64,000 bases of DNA from Chrysaora quinquecirrha (GCA_014526335.1 JACTAT010000001.1:1330111-1394110); one strand, 5' to 3'; shown: positions 24,796 to 36,961, numbered from the stretch's first letter. Translations and numbers: made by a program. The notes: generated by a model from the sequence alone, not told the origin.

Positions 24796-27700
24796 ATGAA
24801 TTCACTCGTCTTTCTGGTGGCACTGTGTTTTGCAACAAGGAGTGTCCTTTGTGGTAAGTACTTCATGTTATAAGTAGCTCGCAAGTTGCTAACCGCGCCT
24901 AAAACTGTCGTGATGACTTTAATTAATACTTTTTTTGCTCGACACAAAACCATATGATACATTCTCATACACTTAATACAACTGGGGAGCTCCAGAACGT
25001 GACGAATTTTGAAGAGAATGGAGCCGCTCATCCCAATCCTACTCGACAAAAGACCTTGCGTATTTAGCACTTTCTTTATGAAAGAGTAGCTAGGCAGCCC
25101 GGACTACACGAGGGCCGACCAGGTTGCTTTTACTGAGAGCTTGGTGCGCGCTTCCAGTAGCTCCATAGACCTTTATTATCATATCGTATCCAATGAGTAT
25201 AACCCTTATCCTACCGGGGGGTCAAGCTTTTCTTGTAACTGTTCTGTTGTGTGATGGATCTCAGCTTTCAATGCAGGCTGACTTTGAGACTTTATACCTT
25301 TAAGCCTAACATGCCCTCCGAATCGCGGAGACAAGATATGTTTCTGTTGTCTCCTAGAAACATTTGCGTGTCTCTTGCTACAAATTTTGTCGCACACTTC
25401 AAAGTTTCCGAAGTGGCTAAACGGGGAGACTCTGAGGGGACATCAATGTCGCTCGCGACATGTCTTCCAGTTTAGCCAGGTCTTAAGGAGCGAACAATAC
25501 GACTCTTGGAATAAGCCTTGGCAAATACAAAAAAATTTTAGGTTAAGATATTCATTTGAAGCAAGTTTTTAACTTTTTTACGTATGAAATTGTAATTATT
25601 TTCTTTTGATTAATTTAATGCCGCTATGAAAAACCTTTGTACTAAGGATTAGTGTGCTTATATATACATACATACATACATATACATACATTCGCAAATG
25701 AAACCGTAAACAATGTTTTTACACAAAATATGGAATTCTTAGGTGCGTTTATTTTCTCCTAGTTTTATTGCCATCAGCTTCCGGAAACGTAACAATACAA
25801 GGTTACTTTGACGTCCACACGTCTGACGGCACCGCGAAACAGTCGTGCGGTAAAATAGACACACAAAATGCAATTGCGTACCTTGAGGCATTCCGCTATG
25901 CCATAAACCGAACTAACCAAAACAAGAACAATGTCTACAAAATCGGTTACGCCATTAGAGACACGTGTCGGAGCTCGGTGACATTAAAAGGTATCATCAG
26001 AAACGATGTCATGAATCAGTATCACAGAGCCATGTTCGGTATTGTCGGACCGGGAACTTCCGATGCGGCGATGGAGATCTCGCAAGTTTTGAATATCTGG
26101 AGTTTCCCGGCGATCAGTTACTCGGCTGCGTCGTCGAATTTCGAGCAGCGAACGAAGCACGAGTATATACTACGAACAATTCCCGACGACAGCTTCCAGC
26201 GACAAGCTCTTCTCGATATCATAAGACATTTTAACTGGACATATTTCTCGGTTGTAGCATCGTGTAGCAGTTACGATCAGCAAGGTCTTACTCGGTTTAT
26301 CGACGCTATTCGCCTTGATAATCGGTGTTTAGCCCGGGTAACGACGCTTCCTTGCATTCGGTCTGCAGCTAGTTACGAGAAAGAAATGAAATCAATCTTA
26401 ACTGATTCTAAAGTCCGTGTTTTGGTTATGCTGACAAACCAAGACGACATATTAGGCCTATTGACAGCTGCTAAAAAAATAGGCCTAACCGATGGGCGTC
26501 TCACATGGGTTGCTGGCACTTGGTGGGGTGACCAAGAATTGAAAAGATACGGTTTAGATGAAGTAGCACAGGGCGCTTTGAGTCTCACATACGCAAATTA
26601 TGGCTCCATGGCGGACTTCAAAAAGCATTTCTTTTCTCTGAACCCTACTAATAACAATTATTCCCACTTTATTGAATTCTGGGAAGAAATATTCAACTGT
26701 TCTACTGGCTCATTGAAAAGCAGCAACAAACATATTCCGTGCACAGGAAAAGAAAAACTATCCGATGCTAAGGGTTGGAACCCATACACCAACGTTGAAC
26801 CTGTGTTCGATGCTGTATATTCATTATACAGAGCACTAGTTGTGAAAATCCCTTTTTGTTTCTTACCAACGCACTTATGCCCCAGTCACGCTTTGCTAAC
26901 AGCATCCAGGTTTCCCAATTGGCTTCTTCAGAACTCTATCCTTGATATTTACAAGACGAGGAACATTACTTTCAATTCTAAAGGGTGTGTTGAAGGCACT
27001 TTCAATGTTTTGAACTATGCTGCTAGTAGTACCGGAAATAATTACAAACTCGTCGGCTCTTGGCGCTCAAACGGTATTGATCCGGCTAATGGTAAACTAC
27101 ATATGTCGGATAATTTGATCCAGTGGCCTGGAAGCGGAATCCAAAGTGTCCCTGTATCTGTCTGTAGCTTTCCATGCCGGACCGAAAACGGAGAAATTAG
27201 CAAGCCGGATGCAAATGAAAACTTGAAGGTTTGTTGTTGGAGCTGTACGAAATGTGCTATCGATGAGAAAATCGTAAACAACACTTGTGTCTCATGTAAC
27301 TATAAACAGAAGCCGAATGCTCAACGAACTGCCTGCGAAGCACTCTCCGAGAAAACTGTAGAATATTCGGATCCTGTCGGCATTGCCGTCGTAAGCTGCT
27401 CAGTTTTGGGCATAGCAGCGACAACTGGCGTGCTTTTACTTTTCGTTAAGTTCTATTCATCTCGCATTGTGAAGGCATCTAGTCGTGAAGCATGCTTTTT
27501 TATGCTGGCTGGTATCTATCTCTGCTTTGTTGCACCGCTAATCTTCTTAGCAGAACCTTCGAAGGTAATCTGCGGACTACAAAGATTCATCGCTGGACTG
27601 AGTTTCAGCACTGTTTACGCGCCGCTCTTCTTGAAAACAAACAGAATATTCCGGATTTTCCAGTCAGCGAAATCGACCACTGCAAGACCGTCCCTTATTA

Positions 27701-28347
27701 GTCCAGTCTCGCAAGTACTGGTCAGCCTCGGTATCGTTGCTGTTCAACTGCTACTTGGCATTGTATGGGTAATTGGTGATGAGCCTCGGGTTGAAATGAG
27801 GTACGCCGATAACAGACAATACGCTAAACTGTACTGCAAGCTAGATCCCTACACAATGGCTCTTAATTTATTCATCTGTCTCGTTATGATGTTAGCCTGC
27901 ACTTGGTATGCCTTCAGAACCCGCCATTTTCCAAAGAATTACAACGAAACGAAAAGCATCATGTTGACCCTCTATGTCAGTTGTTTCATCTGGGGAGTTT
28001 TCGTTCCGACATTCCTGATGGCCAACAATCAAGATGTCTTCTTCCGGACATACACACTGGCGATATTTTGCGAGCTTGTCGCATTTGTTTCGCTCATTGG
28101 TTTCTTCTTCCCGAAAGTTCGCCTGTTGATATGCTCGAGTCAAGTCAACAACGATTCCGACGAACATGCAATGACGACCCGAATTCCTGTTGGCGAAAAG
28201 CACTTCTTGGAGACAAAGCGCATTGTTGTTGGTGGGTCCGGATCCTTCGGTGAAAACCGGACTATGCAGGATAACGTCAGTATTGGTACATCGATGACCA
28301 ATCTTTCTGATGAAAAGCAAAAACAATCACAAGTTGATACAATATAG
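24796..28347 (+). CDS. Metabotropic glutamate receptor-like class C GPCR (paralogue 1), two exons
   Basis: Exon 1 (24796-24853) encodes a signal peptide, MNSLVFLVALCFATRSVLC. A phase-1 intron (gtaagt ... ctcctag) joins it to exon 2 (25763-28347), giving 880 aa. The frame's apparent start at 25768 is a TTG inside exon 2 and is not the initiator. Order: Venus flytrap domain (about 25-482), nine-Cys domain (about 483-550, CSFPC ... CCWSCTKC), seven membrane helices (about 555-804) and a 76-residue tail. Helix landmarks are typical of mGluRs: VKASSREACFFMLAGIYLCF, PKNYNETKSIMLTLYVSCFIW. By eye, Tyr of the NYGESG-type loop is kept (SYDQQG), but the YAST motif that binds the amino-acid group reads YSAA. 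So ligand may not be glutamate. The tail ends VDTI, a possible PDZ ligand. Paralogue 2 faces it at 31070-34157. Confidence 0.93.
25330..25480 (+). repeat. Dispersed repeat with a near-palindromic ATGTCGCTCGCGACAT end
   Basis: Lies in the receptor intron. It is homologous, inverted, to 43917-44085: CTACAAATTTTGTCGCACAC, TTCAAAGTTTCCGA-GTGGC, then the 16-nt near-palindrome at 25446-25461. Open frames here come from the repeat. Confidence 0.7.
25655..25695. repeat. TACA microsatellite
   Basis: TATATACATACATACATACA type run in the receptor intron, just upstream of exon 2. Confidence 0.9.
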
Positions 28348-28365
28348 CCACATGAAATAAGATTA

Positions 28366-28628
28366 GGCCCTTTTTAAACGATCAAACATTGTTCGTCAAA
28401 CATTTGAAATTTGTATGTCAACAAATGTTTGATCGTTCGCCACGTCACAAACATTGCTTTACAAGCAAACATATTACAATTTGCTGCGCAAAGTACAAAA
28501 CATTTACTTAATAGAAAGAAAAATTGTTTGACGAGCAATGTTTTCGACGTGGCCAAGCAGTAAAACATTTTGCTCAACAAGCAAATTTCAATGTTTGATA
28601 AACAATGTTTGATCGTCTGGCCAGGGCT
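28366..28628. mobile_element. Foldback MITE, GGCCAGGGCC family, copy 4
   Basis: Starts 18 nt after the receptor stop codon, so it may form part of its 3' UTR. Left GGCCCTTTTTAAACGATCAA, right TTTGATCGTCTGGCCAGGGC. The same internal words appear in both orientations. Confidence 0.82.
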
Positions 28629-28894
28629 TCGGGCGAAGACTAGAATACAGCACTTAAGCATATTCAAAGTTATTTCGAAACTTTTTGTGTAGTCATAAAA
28701 TCATTTTTTGTGAAGTTCTGGGACAAACGGGAGAAAACATGTAAGAGGTAAAGAATATGTTTAGAAAAATTTTTGGGGTACGGGATATTCAGACCCCCTA
28801 ATGGGGCTTCAAGAAGGTAATTCAAACCCAACCAGACCCCCTTTAGTAGAACCGATGACTGTATATCTTCTCTCCTCCAGCACTTGGAAACTTT

Positions 28895-29184
28895 GGGCCA
28901 TGGCCGAACGATCAAACATTGTTTGTAAAGCACTTTAGATTAGGTTGTCAAGCAAAATGTTTTACCGTTTGGCAATGTCGCAAAACATTCCGCGTATATA
29001 ATTTTTTCTTGCGTCAAGCAAATAATGTTTTTAAACTTGATCAAAACAATTGTGCATCGCGTGTTGCTTATGTTTGCTTGCCAAACAGTGATTTATGACG
29101 TTGCCAAACATTCATGCATTGCTTGGTAAGCAAATTTAAAATGTTTGACATCACAAGCAATGTTTGATGGTTTTGCCTGGGCCT
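28895..29184. mobile_element. Foldback MITE, GGCCAGGGCC family, copy 5
   Basis: Left GGGCCATGGCCGAACGATC, right CAATGTTTGATGGTTTTGCC then TGGGCC. Internal GTCGCAAAACATT and GCGTCAAGCAAA words. Confidence 0.8.
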
Positions 29185-29599
29185 TAAGATTCCTAATCTT
29201 GTTCGTGGTTTGATATCTGAATTTCAGCCTTTATTTCTAGCATAAATAATTTTTTCGCCACATTTCGTTATCCTTCATCTATACCTTGTCTTCATTTTGT
29301 ATATAATTTCTTATGTTGATGCATTAACTAATTTAATAAACATTAACACATATACTTTGATTGTAATCAGACTGGCTCGTTATTCAGGGCTGTACCAATG
29401 AGCTTTATAGACTGTTCTTTTCTTCCTGTTAAAGTTGTTAAAGTTATGTATCTTTATGTTATCATAACTGAATTCTAATCTACCTTGTGGTAATCTCTAG
29501 ATTTTAGCTTGTATTCCTCTTCTTGTTACGATTGAAGAATCATATTTTCAATTCATTTCTTCTCCTTGTTGTGGTTTTAATCAATGATGTGCAACCTTG

Positions 29600-29785
29600 T
29601 AACTTATCAAGACTGTTTCTGACACTGTATTAGACATGATAGTCACCACTTATCATGACAAGCCTTTGATATTTAGTTGGGCAACGTTTCCGGAGAGATC
29701 CGTCTTCCATCATCGGGCAATGAGAAACGTGGTTTCTTTCCTATTATTTATTGCAAATGTTGAATCGAAAGGTGTGAAATTGACT
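29600..29785 (+). repeat. Dispersed repeat, uninterrupted (empty-site) copy
   Basis: Matches 9065-9134 plus 9513-9640. The TA at 29674-29675, in GATATT-TA-GTTGGG, is the site that carries a MITE in the other copy. Confidence 0.85.
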
Positions 29786-31069
29786 GGACCTGCGAGCAAG
29801 CATGGGAATTTTTTAGCGCTCAATTTCTAAGATTTGTGGCGCCAAAATTGCGTTCAGTGCAACTTTTGATGTTATTTAACCAGATTTCTGGGATTGAGTA
29901 AGATACTTTATTAATACAAGGAGTTGATTGATGCAACTTTGCCCTAGTGCAAAAATAAAGATTTGCATAGCCCTCCGATGTGAGTGCATACTTTAAATGT
30001 CCAATGTATGTGTCGTTTTTCAGGGTACATACTGTTGCACCTATTTTTTCTAGTTTTCGTATATCAAAGCTAGGCAATTTCTCTTGAGCGGATTATCATT
30101 GGTATACTTTTCCCAGATTTCTGTTAGCATTGGGTATCATTCTGAGAGGAAAATGCGTGAGCCGGTTAAAACAATCTTTGAACGGGCACACCGTCTAAAA
30201 GAAGGTCAAAATGTCCCCGGGTTTTATGAAGACTCCACAGGTCAACTTAAGCCGAGCCTTTGCCACACGATGCGAAATTCGTCATAATTTATTACGTGAA
30301 TCTGCAAAGGTAAATTTAGTTGGTTTGCCAAACGTTGAAACTTTTCAATCAATTGTCTTGTTAGCAAAAAAGATCTCGAAACAAGTCAAATTTCTTGTTT
30401 CTATGGTAACCATGCTATTTGCAGTAAAATTACTTGGTATACGCATGCGTGCGTGCAAAACCCGGAAAAAAGATGTGACATCATGATGACCATTTCTTAA
30501 CTTCATGCAACATCGTGCAGCTTCTGTGGTCAAAAGAAGCACTGTCGGGCCGGCAACAAATATACATCCAAATGTTGCGCCGTTTCGCCGGGGCTTTACC
30601 CAAAATGAGAAGTTTCCTCATTCAGACCTACTTTCCTAGAACGCTTCGCGGAATGATAATCAAAAGAAGAACTTCTAGATAATGTTTTCGTTTTATTTGC
30701 TACTATAATCTATTTTCAATGTACAGACAAATCTAGATAATCAAAAAAATTATGTACATCGCAAAACAAACTCGATTTGGTTAACGGAAATTACAGGGAG
30801 AGGAAGTTTGTTTATAAGGGCCTGAAGGCCTCCATTGTTCGTCCTAAAGATAAATTGTTAAAGTTTATACTTTTATTATGTATATCCAAAATATTACAGA
30901 AATAAAAAGAACCAACGGGTTTTCTCAACAAAGCTACCTGTTCATGTAGTGAGAAATCTGTCTGAAAACATTGCTCATATAGTTATTGGGGGGGGGGGCA
31001 TTAGCTAGAAATAAGTGTTCAAATAAATTAGGGCAGTGGTATCGAGGCTCCCCAATGTTGCTTTCTCTT
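29786..31069. other. Spacer between the two convergent receptors
   Basis: No exon. A TTTATT at 30872-30877 (AATAAA on the minus strand), about 195 nt past the stop of paralogue 2, is a possible poly(A) signal. A run of about 10 G lies at 30988-30998. Confidence 0.35.
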
Positions 31070-34000
31070 TTACAAATGCAGATCTGTTGTTGATGTTGCT
31101 ATGTCATTATTATAGTTATTATCGAACGGCATCACGGGATTAACGTACTGTGCCGTTACCACAGGATATGAAGAGAGAATTGCGCGCGACATGAGCGTAT
31201 TTTTCTTCAGCTCTTGTATATCACCGCGCGAAACCACGCCAGTTTGACTTGCGTCTGTTACCATACCGGGCCAGAATAACAAACGGATTCTTGGCGCGAA
31301 AAGACCGATCAGCGTCACGTAAGCAATGACGTCACAGAACAAGGCTATCGTGTAGGTGCGCGAGTAGTCATCTCGGTTGTCAGAAAGAATGAATATAGGC
31401 AGGAATATTCCCCAGACCAGGCAGCTTGCGTACATCGTCAACATTGTGCTTTTAGTTTCATTGAAGTTCTTCGGGAAGTTCCTCGTTTTGAACGCAAACC
31501 ATGTGCACGCCAACATCAAAACGAGGCAGACGCATAAATTCAATTCCATGATGTAGGCATCGGTTTTGCAGTAAAGCATTACGTAATCTTGATTTGGTGG
31601 GTAATGGCGGAAAACTGTAGGGGGGTCACCGATTGTCCAGACCACACCAAGTAGGATCTGCACTGAGGTTATTCCTAAGCAAATTATGATTTGGGAGGCA
31701 GGGCTTGTCAGGACGGGCCTTGAGACTGAGAGTGTGGCGTTTTTGAAAATCCGATACAGTCTGTTCGTCTTCAAGAGTAGAGGGGCGTAGCAGAAATTTA
31801 AACTTAGGCCAGCTATGAAACGTTGTATTGCGCAAACATGTTTTGAAGGCGGAGACAGAAAGATAATAGGAGCTGTAAAACAAATGTAGATTCCAATAAG
31901 CATGAAATAACTAAGTTCTCTTCCTGATGCTTTTACTATTGGCGATTTATTGAAGTAGATAAACAGGCCTACGACAGTTGTTGTCGATAGCATTCCTAAT
32001 GCTGATAATACAATTGCAGCTATCCCAACTGGATGCGTATATGACACGAAATTCTCTTTGAGCTTCTTGCAATGGGTGCGCAACAGATTTGGCTTATAAT
32101 CGCTACCGCAGGGGACACAGGAATCATTTTTGGAAACCACGTCATTCGCACTGCATAGTTTACATTTCCAGCAGCAGTTTCTCTTCTTTCCATAGACATA
32201 TTTTTGTTTGACTTCTCCATTTCTTGAGTCGCAAGGCTCACTACATTTTGATACAATCGAGCTTCCGTTACCACTGTCCCAGTGTACCGGCTTATCAATA
32301 AGCAACTTATTACCTGCACTCGCTTGCCATCGACCAATAGCCTTGTATCTAGAATTACTCTCACGCCAGACAAAGTTCAATATCTCAAACCGACCTTCCA
32401 CTCCTCCAAAGTGATCAAAAGTTATATTCCTTGCTCCATCAAGGCTCCTGAACGTCTCACTGGATAAAGAGATACGAACCCATCCCATGATCGCGTAGTA
32501 ATGTCTTTTAAAGCAATCATAATTCTGTTCCACGCACATGTGCTTCAGCGCAAACCGTAACGCCTGCGCGTAAATGAAAACCGCGTCCATAACTGGGCCT
32601 ACGGTTGTAAACTGCGGAAATCGCTTTTCGTCTCCTAGCTTTTCTCTGCTTGTACACGGTGGTCGTGAATGCAGTTCGTTTTGATTGAAAGTGCAGTCGA
32701 ATACCATCTCCCAAAATTCAGTGAAATATGAATAATTATTATTCTCAGGGGTCAGTGACAAGAAATAGTCTCTGAAATTGTTTTGAAACGCGTAAGAAAC
32801 ATAATTAAGCGTAATTGCACCGTTAGCTGTTTTCGCAATGTTATCATCTAGGACCAAATTGCCCCATCCTGTCCCACCAAGCCAAACAACCCCCTTTCCA
32901 TACCCCTTTTTCTTTGAAGCTGTCATCAGCCCTATCGTATCTTCGACTGTCGTAAGTAAAATTACGACTTTCGCTTTTTCGTCTCTTCGAACAACATCGA
33001 TCGCATCCTCGTAATTGCTGGCTTTCGGTATTTCAGGCAACGAAGCTTGTTGCGCAACGCATCTTAGATCATCCTCAATTAATTTCGTCATCAAAAACAT
33101 GCCTTGTTGCCGCTGATGTGAATTGATACAAGAAACGTAATTCCATTTGAAATGACGGATAATATCAAGGATCGCCAACGCCTCATATCGATCCGACGGA
33201 ACGGTTCTGAAGAAATTACTATACCGTCCGCGGTCTTCTAACTCTAGACTACTTGCTTTGTAGCTGATCTCCGTCATTTTGAAAACGCTGAAAACGGACG
33301 CGGATAAAACCGCTTCGCTTGATGAGTATGGTCCAACGATACCAATCAGCTTTTCGCTTTCTGAACCCAACGTTGGTGATATATGGGATTTTAACTGTAC
33401 AGTACTTTTGCATGTGTCATAGACGTTATAGCCTAGTTTAATGCCTTCTGGTAGTATACCTATCTTGTTGGTAATGTTGATTGCGTAGCGAAATGCCTCG
33501 AGTAGGACGATGCCATCCATTGTATTGATTGCGCCACATCTCATTGTCTGTCCTTTCAGCTCTGGTGAGTGGATGGCGAAATACCCTGTGATTGTACATT
33601 CACCATTCAGCGTAGGCAGTGTTGCTGCGAAGGAGAGAAAGAAGTTTACGTGTAAAATAAGTACGCGCCTGCATACATGGGATATATTCATCAAGAAAGG
33701 TTCTTTCCCAGAGGCAGAATAAGGGTGGCCTTTTTTTCTTTGAGCATGGTGCAAATTAACACATTTTTCAGCGATTGTTGGATATTGCCTCTTGCCCATC
33801 CGGTCGGACTGCTGAATTGCGGACACTGTCCATTCCTAAACTCCGGGGTTGCAACTTTCCTGTATACAGGGTTGTGCCCACTAAAACTTTTTTTGTTAAC
33901 CTGCTCATAATTTATGTCTCAAAACGGTACCCTGGTCATTCTATTACTAAGCCTATAGTAGCTGTTTCTCAGGGGGGGGGGGGCAATACCAGAAAATATT

Positions 34001-34157
34001 AACCCGAAGCCGCCAGTAAAAAACCGAACTTGCGAGAGTCTGAGGGTTAATATTTTCAGCAATCGCATTTTCTCTTCTTACCTGCAAAAGACTGTTCTGA
34101 TATGCTGATAATGATTATAACAGATATGATACATCTGAAGCAGGCCAGGTGATTCAT
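31070..34157 (-). CDS. Metabotropic glutamate receptor-like class C GPCR (paralogue 2), two exons
   Basis: On the minus strand, exon 1 (34157-34082) encodes a 25-residue signal peptide ending ISEQSFA. A phase-1 intron with donor GTAAGA and acceptor TTCGCAG leads to exon 2 (33624-31070), giving 876 aa. The open frame runs upstream to 33826, but that extension is intron. Domains as in paralogue 1: Venus flytrap (about 30-485), nine-Cys domain (CSEPC ... CCWKCKLC), seven helices (about 555-805; PKNFNETKSTMLTMYASC) and a tail ending TTDLHL. The intron sits at the same place and phase as in paralogue 1, so they arose by duplication. By eye the ligand pocket is changed further: ISYKASS where mGluRs have ISYAST, and SHQRQQG where they have NYGESG, losing the Tyr. 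Role: membrane receptor, ligand unknown. Confidence 0.93.
33625..34081 (-). other. Receptor paralogue 2 intron
   Basis: Phase-1 intron of 457 nt, holding a G run at 33972-33983. No repeat element recognised. Confidence 0.8.
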
Positions 34158-34739
34158 GATTCTTTTTGCAATTGAAATCAAGATTCAAATGTCCAGTTCC
34201 TTCTTTCAAAGGATGAACTGTGTTCTTAACTACTATAGATGCTGACGGTGCTGCTCTTCAAGAACTCTAAAATAGATAGATAGATTTAGAAATCGTATCC
34301 ATGAGGCAGATATCCCGTGTAGTTTCTTTTACACTCCTTTGTTTTGCGAGGACATATTACATGTCGCTACAACCATATTGCCCCTTGTTGCTCGATATAG
34401 CTAAGGAGGACCAGTGGACCAAGAAATTAACAGATTAGGTCCCCGTGTAGTTTAGCTGGCGATATTGAACCCCCCTGGGGGTGCACTTAATATATTTTGA
34501 GTCGGGGATGTGCATGCCAATTGGGGAGTCACTTTAAGGAAAAATTTTTAGAAGGGGATAAAGGATTGGCTATTAAAGTTCCAGAATGGGGTAGCAGGCA
34601 AGACGATTTTTCCCGAAGGTGTCTTCCAGGTCTTCCATCTTATGGGATACTAAAGTAAAGTAAAGTTGTAAAGTTGCCGTTTTTGAGTCTACTACTAGCC
34701 TAGGGCTACTCAGTCGACTTTACACTTTAACCCTGGTCT

Positions 34740-34948
34740 GGATGCATTAGCATATAGCAGGGTGCAGCCACACACGGCGCTCAAAACTACCGACCAGGTA
34801 CCCATTTATATACCTGGGTCGAGAGAGGCACATTTGTGTTAACAACGTCCAAGGTTATTATGTGTGCAACACAAGTGGAAAGACCGTGGCTCGAACCCAC
34901 AACATTTTCGTTGTGAGTCCAGCACACAAACCACTGCGCCACGAAGAC
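34740..34948 (-). mobile_element. tRNA-derived SINE (1)
   Basis: Minus strand: A-box TGGCGCAGTGG (34941-34931) and B-box GGGTTCGAGCC (34898-34888), 33 nt apart as in tRNA genes. The anticodon and acceptor stems are not intact. Downstream comes a non-tRNA body with CCCAGGTATATAAATGGGTA at about 34820-34797. Not a working tRNA gene. Intergenic, upstream of receptor paralogue 2. Confidence 0.8.
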
Positions 34949-35806
34949 CACGAAAGGAGCCAAAATGAACCAGATAAGGTACAGATCCAAGAGATCCCGT
35001 ATAAACGGAAGGCGTTTTTGAGCCAAAACTGGCTGTGGGTCGGACCATAGCCGATCCAGTTTCTTTCGTGCAAACAGGGTCTTAACCCACGAAGGCCCTT
35101 TTTCATCTGAGTTTTACTCAGGATCTTTCGTTTGTTTTTCTTTGTCAATGGTAAATCTCAGAATAAATTTATATAAATCTTGAAATAATTGGAGAAAATC
35201 CTAATAAAATCACTGTTAATAAATGCAAAGAAACCAACAGAACTGACTGCATTCTTGAATCTTTAACGTAGAATAACAATGTTTGAAAATTGTCAGAATC
35301 AGCGGAAACTTTTTTCGACATACTTTAGAGCTTCTTACGTCTGACGCTCCTCAGAATATAAACGAAAGAAACAGACCGAAACAGCTGACATAGGCGAATT
35401 TATACCCAGAAGCGGATCGAAAAGCAACACTTGGAGTATAGTGCTGAATTGTTTTTTTGCTTTAAATGCTTTAAAATCAATCAGCTTGCTGGATACAGCG
35501 GGAACCAAGTACCAAAAACGTTTCGGATGTGTTTTGTCCAAGGTGTATTTCGCATTTTGGAACGGGGGGGGGGGGAATTATCAAATTTCGTCATATTTTT
35601 ATGTGGGGGTAAATAAGCAACATGTGCTGGATCATCTTTTTAGGAGAAAGGAGAAAAGTCCCTGCTCCACATTTTTGGAGAGTAAAAAGAAACAGGCCCC
35701 CAACTGGCCATCCCTTAAGGAAGAGACAAAAAGTGGCCATAATTATAAGAGGGACGAAGTCTCTCAGTTTAACTGAACTGAAGCTTTGAAATCAACAACT
35801 AGACTA

Positions 35807-36160
35807 CACGCTTTCTAAATAACCACTTTATTTCCTTTATAAGGAACCTATATGTGGAAGAATTTTAAACTTCTACTGCTAAAGATAAAATTGCTAAGGA
35901 ATTTTGAATCGGGAAGCCCCTTCCCTTTATTTGCAGTTGAAACTAACATAAATTGCATGTTACGCATGTATCGAATGTTTCCGCCTTGAGTAGTTTCCAA
36001 CTTTGCTCACATACAAGTGTCTCTTTATAATAGTCATGTCACTAAATATGCAGTTAAATTAACGAGCTATTTAAAGAACTGTTGGGACTACAATTTAATC
36101 AAAAATTGTCCAAAAATAAGGAACTTAATGATCTAGACCTTGAGGAGGGTTCTTTATGAA
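35807..36160. mobile_element. TA-flanked MITE, 'GGAACC' subfamily, right end lost
   Basis: Left CACGCTTTCTAAATAACC and body like 17972-18369, more diverged. The right end stops in GGTTCTTTATGAAA where the next element begins, so it is truncated. Confidence 0.7.
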
Positions 36161-36163
36161 ATA

Positions 36164-36961
36164 CACGCTTTTTTATAAAGAACCACTTTATAAGGAACCT
36201 ACATGTAGAAGGTCCGAAAATTTAAAGAACTGATACTACTAAAGAGAAAATCGCTAAAGAACTTTTCAATGTTGAAAGGTTTTATCACTGCAAAAAAACA
36301 AGAATTAGAAAGCCGGTTCCATTCATTTTGCAAACCAAAATCACTTAAATTGTACGTTACCCATGTATCAAATGTTTCCTCGACTAGTCTCGACCTTTGC
36401 TTGCAAGCAAATGTCTCTGTAATAATAGTCATGACACTGAATGTGCAGTTAAAATTAAGGAACTACACGTTTTTTTTTTATAAGAAACTTAGCTCGGGGC
36501 CTAGTTCTAAAAGTTTCTTAATTTTTGGCCCAATTTTTTTAGTTCTAAAAGTTTCTTAACAGTTTCTTAATTAATTGAAATAAATTGCAGTAAAAACGAC
36601 AAAAAACCTTCTGTGCGATACAGAATTGCTTACAGACGCGAGAAATCGCACAAAATTAGCCACTCTGGTGCGAGAAATAGCATGGAAATGCTTGAGAACT
36701 AATTACTACCTCCACAAATGTGAAATAGTATGTTGGAAAACGGATGCAAAGATTTTTACAGTTTCTTAACTTCTTCCTCCTAGTTCTAAAAGTTTCTTAA
36801 CTTTTTGGGTGTCTAGTTCTAGGTTTCTTATAAACCGGTTTCTTATAAAAAAAAACGTGTATTGAGGAACTTTTGGAACTACAATTGACTCAAAAGTGGT
36901 CCAAAAATAAGGAACTTTAAAAGCTAGGCCTTGAGCTAGGTTCTTTATAATAAAAAGCGTG
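36164..36961. mobile_element. TA-flanked MITE, 'GGAACC' subfamily, carrying a nested MITE
   Basis: Ends CACGCTTTTTTATAAAGAAC and GGTTCTTTATAATAAAAAGC then GTG. TA outside (36162-36163 and 36962-36963). The body matches 17972-18369 except for the 394-nt insertion at 36466-36859. Confidence 0.88.
36466..36859. mobile_element. TA-flanked MITE, 'GAAACTT' subfamily, nested
   Basis: Ends CACGTTTTTTTTTTATAAGA and its reverse complement. It inserted at a TA of the host MITE: host reads AAGGAAC-TA on the left and TA-TTGAGGAAC on the right, while the intact copy at 18261-18280 has one TA. AAAGTTTCTTAA repeats inside, next to a companion word TAGTTCTA. Confidence 0.9.

Noticed and set aside
25768..25770. 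Frame start of receptor 1 at 25768
   Set aside because: The codon is TTG inside exon 2. An acceptor at 25761-25762 and an upstream signal-peptide exon at 24796 explain the real start.
33625..33826. N-terminal extension of receptor 2 up to 33826
   Set aside because: It has no signal peptide and crosses a good acceptor (TTCGCAG). Exon 1 at 34157-34082 gives a signal peptide in the right phase.
34876..34948. tRNA gene
   Set aside because: A- and B-boxes are good, but acceptor and anticodon stems do not pair and a SINE body follows.
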